Below are positions 5,975-6,699 of a stretch of DNA of 6,699 nt, in pieces. Origin of the DNA: Bacillota bacterium (lineage in GTDB: Bacteria > Bacillota > Clostridia > Lachnospirales > Lachnospiraceae); contig JAEWRS010000012.1 in NCBI GenBank assembly GCA_023398855.1, positions 1 to 6,699 on the forward strand, in the 5' to 3' direction. Below the pieces are notes generated by a model. It was given only the letters and a program-made list of their open reading frames with translations. It made no database searches and was not told the DNA's origin. Made by a program: the position numbers and the translations under genes. Position 1 is the first letter of the stretch, and every line of letters starts with the position of its first letter.

Positions 5975-6699
5975 CTAAAGCAAACCGGCTGCAAAGGTCA
6001 GCATGGACTGCAGGTTTCCAAGTATCATGCCTAAAATAATCAGAATGAAAATCAATTTTGTGGAATCCACCTTCTTCTTTCCCAGAAGCCAGTATGAGAA
6101 TGCAACGATTCCCAGAGGAAGCAGGGATGGCATGATTTTATCCAGCATATCCTGTAATGCAAAGGTCACCTCTCCCATGGTAAACTGCAGATTCGTATTG
6201 TATTTGATTACAGAAGGGATCAGTGCCCCTACTACGGTTAATCCCAGAATGCTGGCGGCCTCTGTGACAGGAGATATTTTATCCGCAAATCCTGTGGCAA
6301 GCTTTCGGCCGGATCGATAGCCAAGGCTGGTGAATTGATACCGTATCCATAAAATTCCCACGCAGGCAATGAGAGGGATGATAAGCCCAACGGGATTCCC
6401 CTGCATGGCAATATAAGCTGCTATGGAGAATACGATAGCCCGGTAGATTGCAATAAACAGAGTATCCCCGACTCCTGCAAAAGGCCCCATCAGTCCGGTT
6501 TTCAGACCGGTAATGGCTTCTTCTGCCTCAATTCCCAGTTCTTCCTCCAATGCCATATCCGCACCAATGATCAGATGAGACATTGCCGGGGTAGTGTTAA
6601 AGTAACCCAGGTGCATTTTTAATGCCCGTTTCATCTTTTCCGGATCCCCGGAGTACAGCCGCTTTAGCACCGGCATGATGACATAGGCATAGCCAAGCC
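5975..6699 (-). CDS. PTS mannose-family IID component, 5' end beyond the window
   Basis: This is the membrane component IID, which together with IIC forms the sugar channel of mannose-type PTS. The visible 240 residues begin LGYAYVIMPVLKRLYSGD and run to a TAG at 5975-5977. LGYAYxxxPVLK is a conserved early segment of IID. The Met at 6674-6676 is therefore internal, and the true start lies to the right of the window; the family is about 265-280 residues, so only some 25-40 are missing. Further signatures are HLGYFNTTP, MALEEEL and GLMGPFAGVGDTLF. Hydrophobic segments follow: around TLFIAIYRAIVFSIAAYIAM, GLIIPLIACVGILWI, ILGLTVVGALIPSVI, LLPLGIVAFSYWLL, and the C-terminal LIFILIILGMILGNL. IIC is not visible and is expected immediately upstream. 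Confidence 0.94.
   Translation of the reverse strand, partial: LGYAYVIMPVLKRLYSGDPEKMKRALKMHLGYFNTTPAMSHLIIGADMALEEELGIEAEEAITGLKTGLMGPFAGVGDTLFIAIYRAIVFSIAAYIAMQGNPVGLIIPLIACVGILWIRYQFTSLGYRSGRKLATGFADKISPVTEAASILGLTVVGALIPSVIKYNTNLQFTMGEVTFALQDMLDKIMPSLLPLGIVAFSYWLLGKKKVDSTKLIFILIILGMILGNLQSMLTFAAGLL

Noticed and set aside
6003..6320. Plus-strand open frame of 105 codons opposite IID
   Set aside because: IID on the minus strand has conserved signatures and membrane segments throughout this stretch. The plus frame is an antisense shadow.
6674..6676. Met codon as the start of the IID gene
   Set aside because: The frame continues to the right edge with LGYAYVI, which matches the conserved IID segment before PVLK. 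No ribosome site stands at the proper distance.

Overview
The window looks like chromosomal DNA from a Gram-positive Firmicute, most likely a clostridial species of the Lachnospiraceae type. This rests on the strong AGGAGG-type ribosome binding sites in front of most genes, a mannose-family phosphotransferase system (PTS), two RpiR-family regulators and a moderate GC content. No species can be named. Every credible gene is on the minus strand, so transcription runs from high to low coordinates. No tRNA, rRNA, CRISPR array, insertion sequence or integrase was seen.

Unit 1 (6699 down to about 2147) is a tightly packed operon. It enters the window inside a PTS IID membrane component. It continues with IIA, IIB, an RpiR/SIS-domain regulator, murQ (N-acetylmuramic acid 6-phosphate etherase) and a serine hydrolase of the beta-lactamase/AmiE type. 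Spacings are 36, 23, 26 and 9 bases, then a 20-base overlap. It ends at a long hairpin terminator at 2147-2197 that touches the last stop codon. The likely job is recovery of peptidoglycan amino sugar. The PTS would import and phosphorylate a sugar, MurQ would split MurNAc-6-phosphate into GlcNAc-6-phosphate and D-lactate, the hydrolase would trim peptide from muropeptide material, and the RpiR protein would sense the phosphosugar. The striking point is the transporter: a mannose-family PTS stands where MurP, the usual MurNAc PTS, would be expected. The IIC subunit is not in view and presumably lies just beyond 6699.

Unit 2 (about 2051 down to 1 and beyond) has its own promoter (TTGTAA, 17 bases, TATAAT), with a perfect 13-bp palindrome over it. 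It encodes a second RpiR regulator, also 284 residues, then a 91-base leader and an FGGY-family sugar kinase. The kinase is intact from its start through 345 codons and runs off the left edge. Its substrate cannot be told from the sequence.

The longest stretch without a gene is 1982-2192 (211 bases). It holds the unit 1 terminator, a short open stretch that may be a decayed gene end, and the unit 2 promoter with its palindromes.
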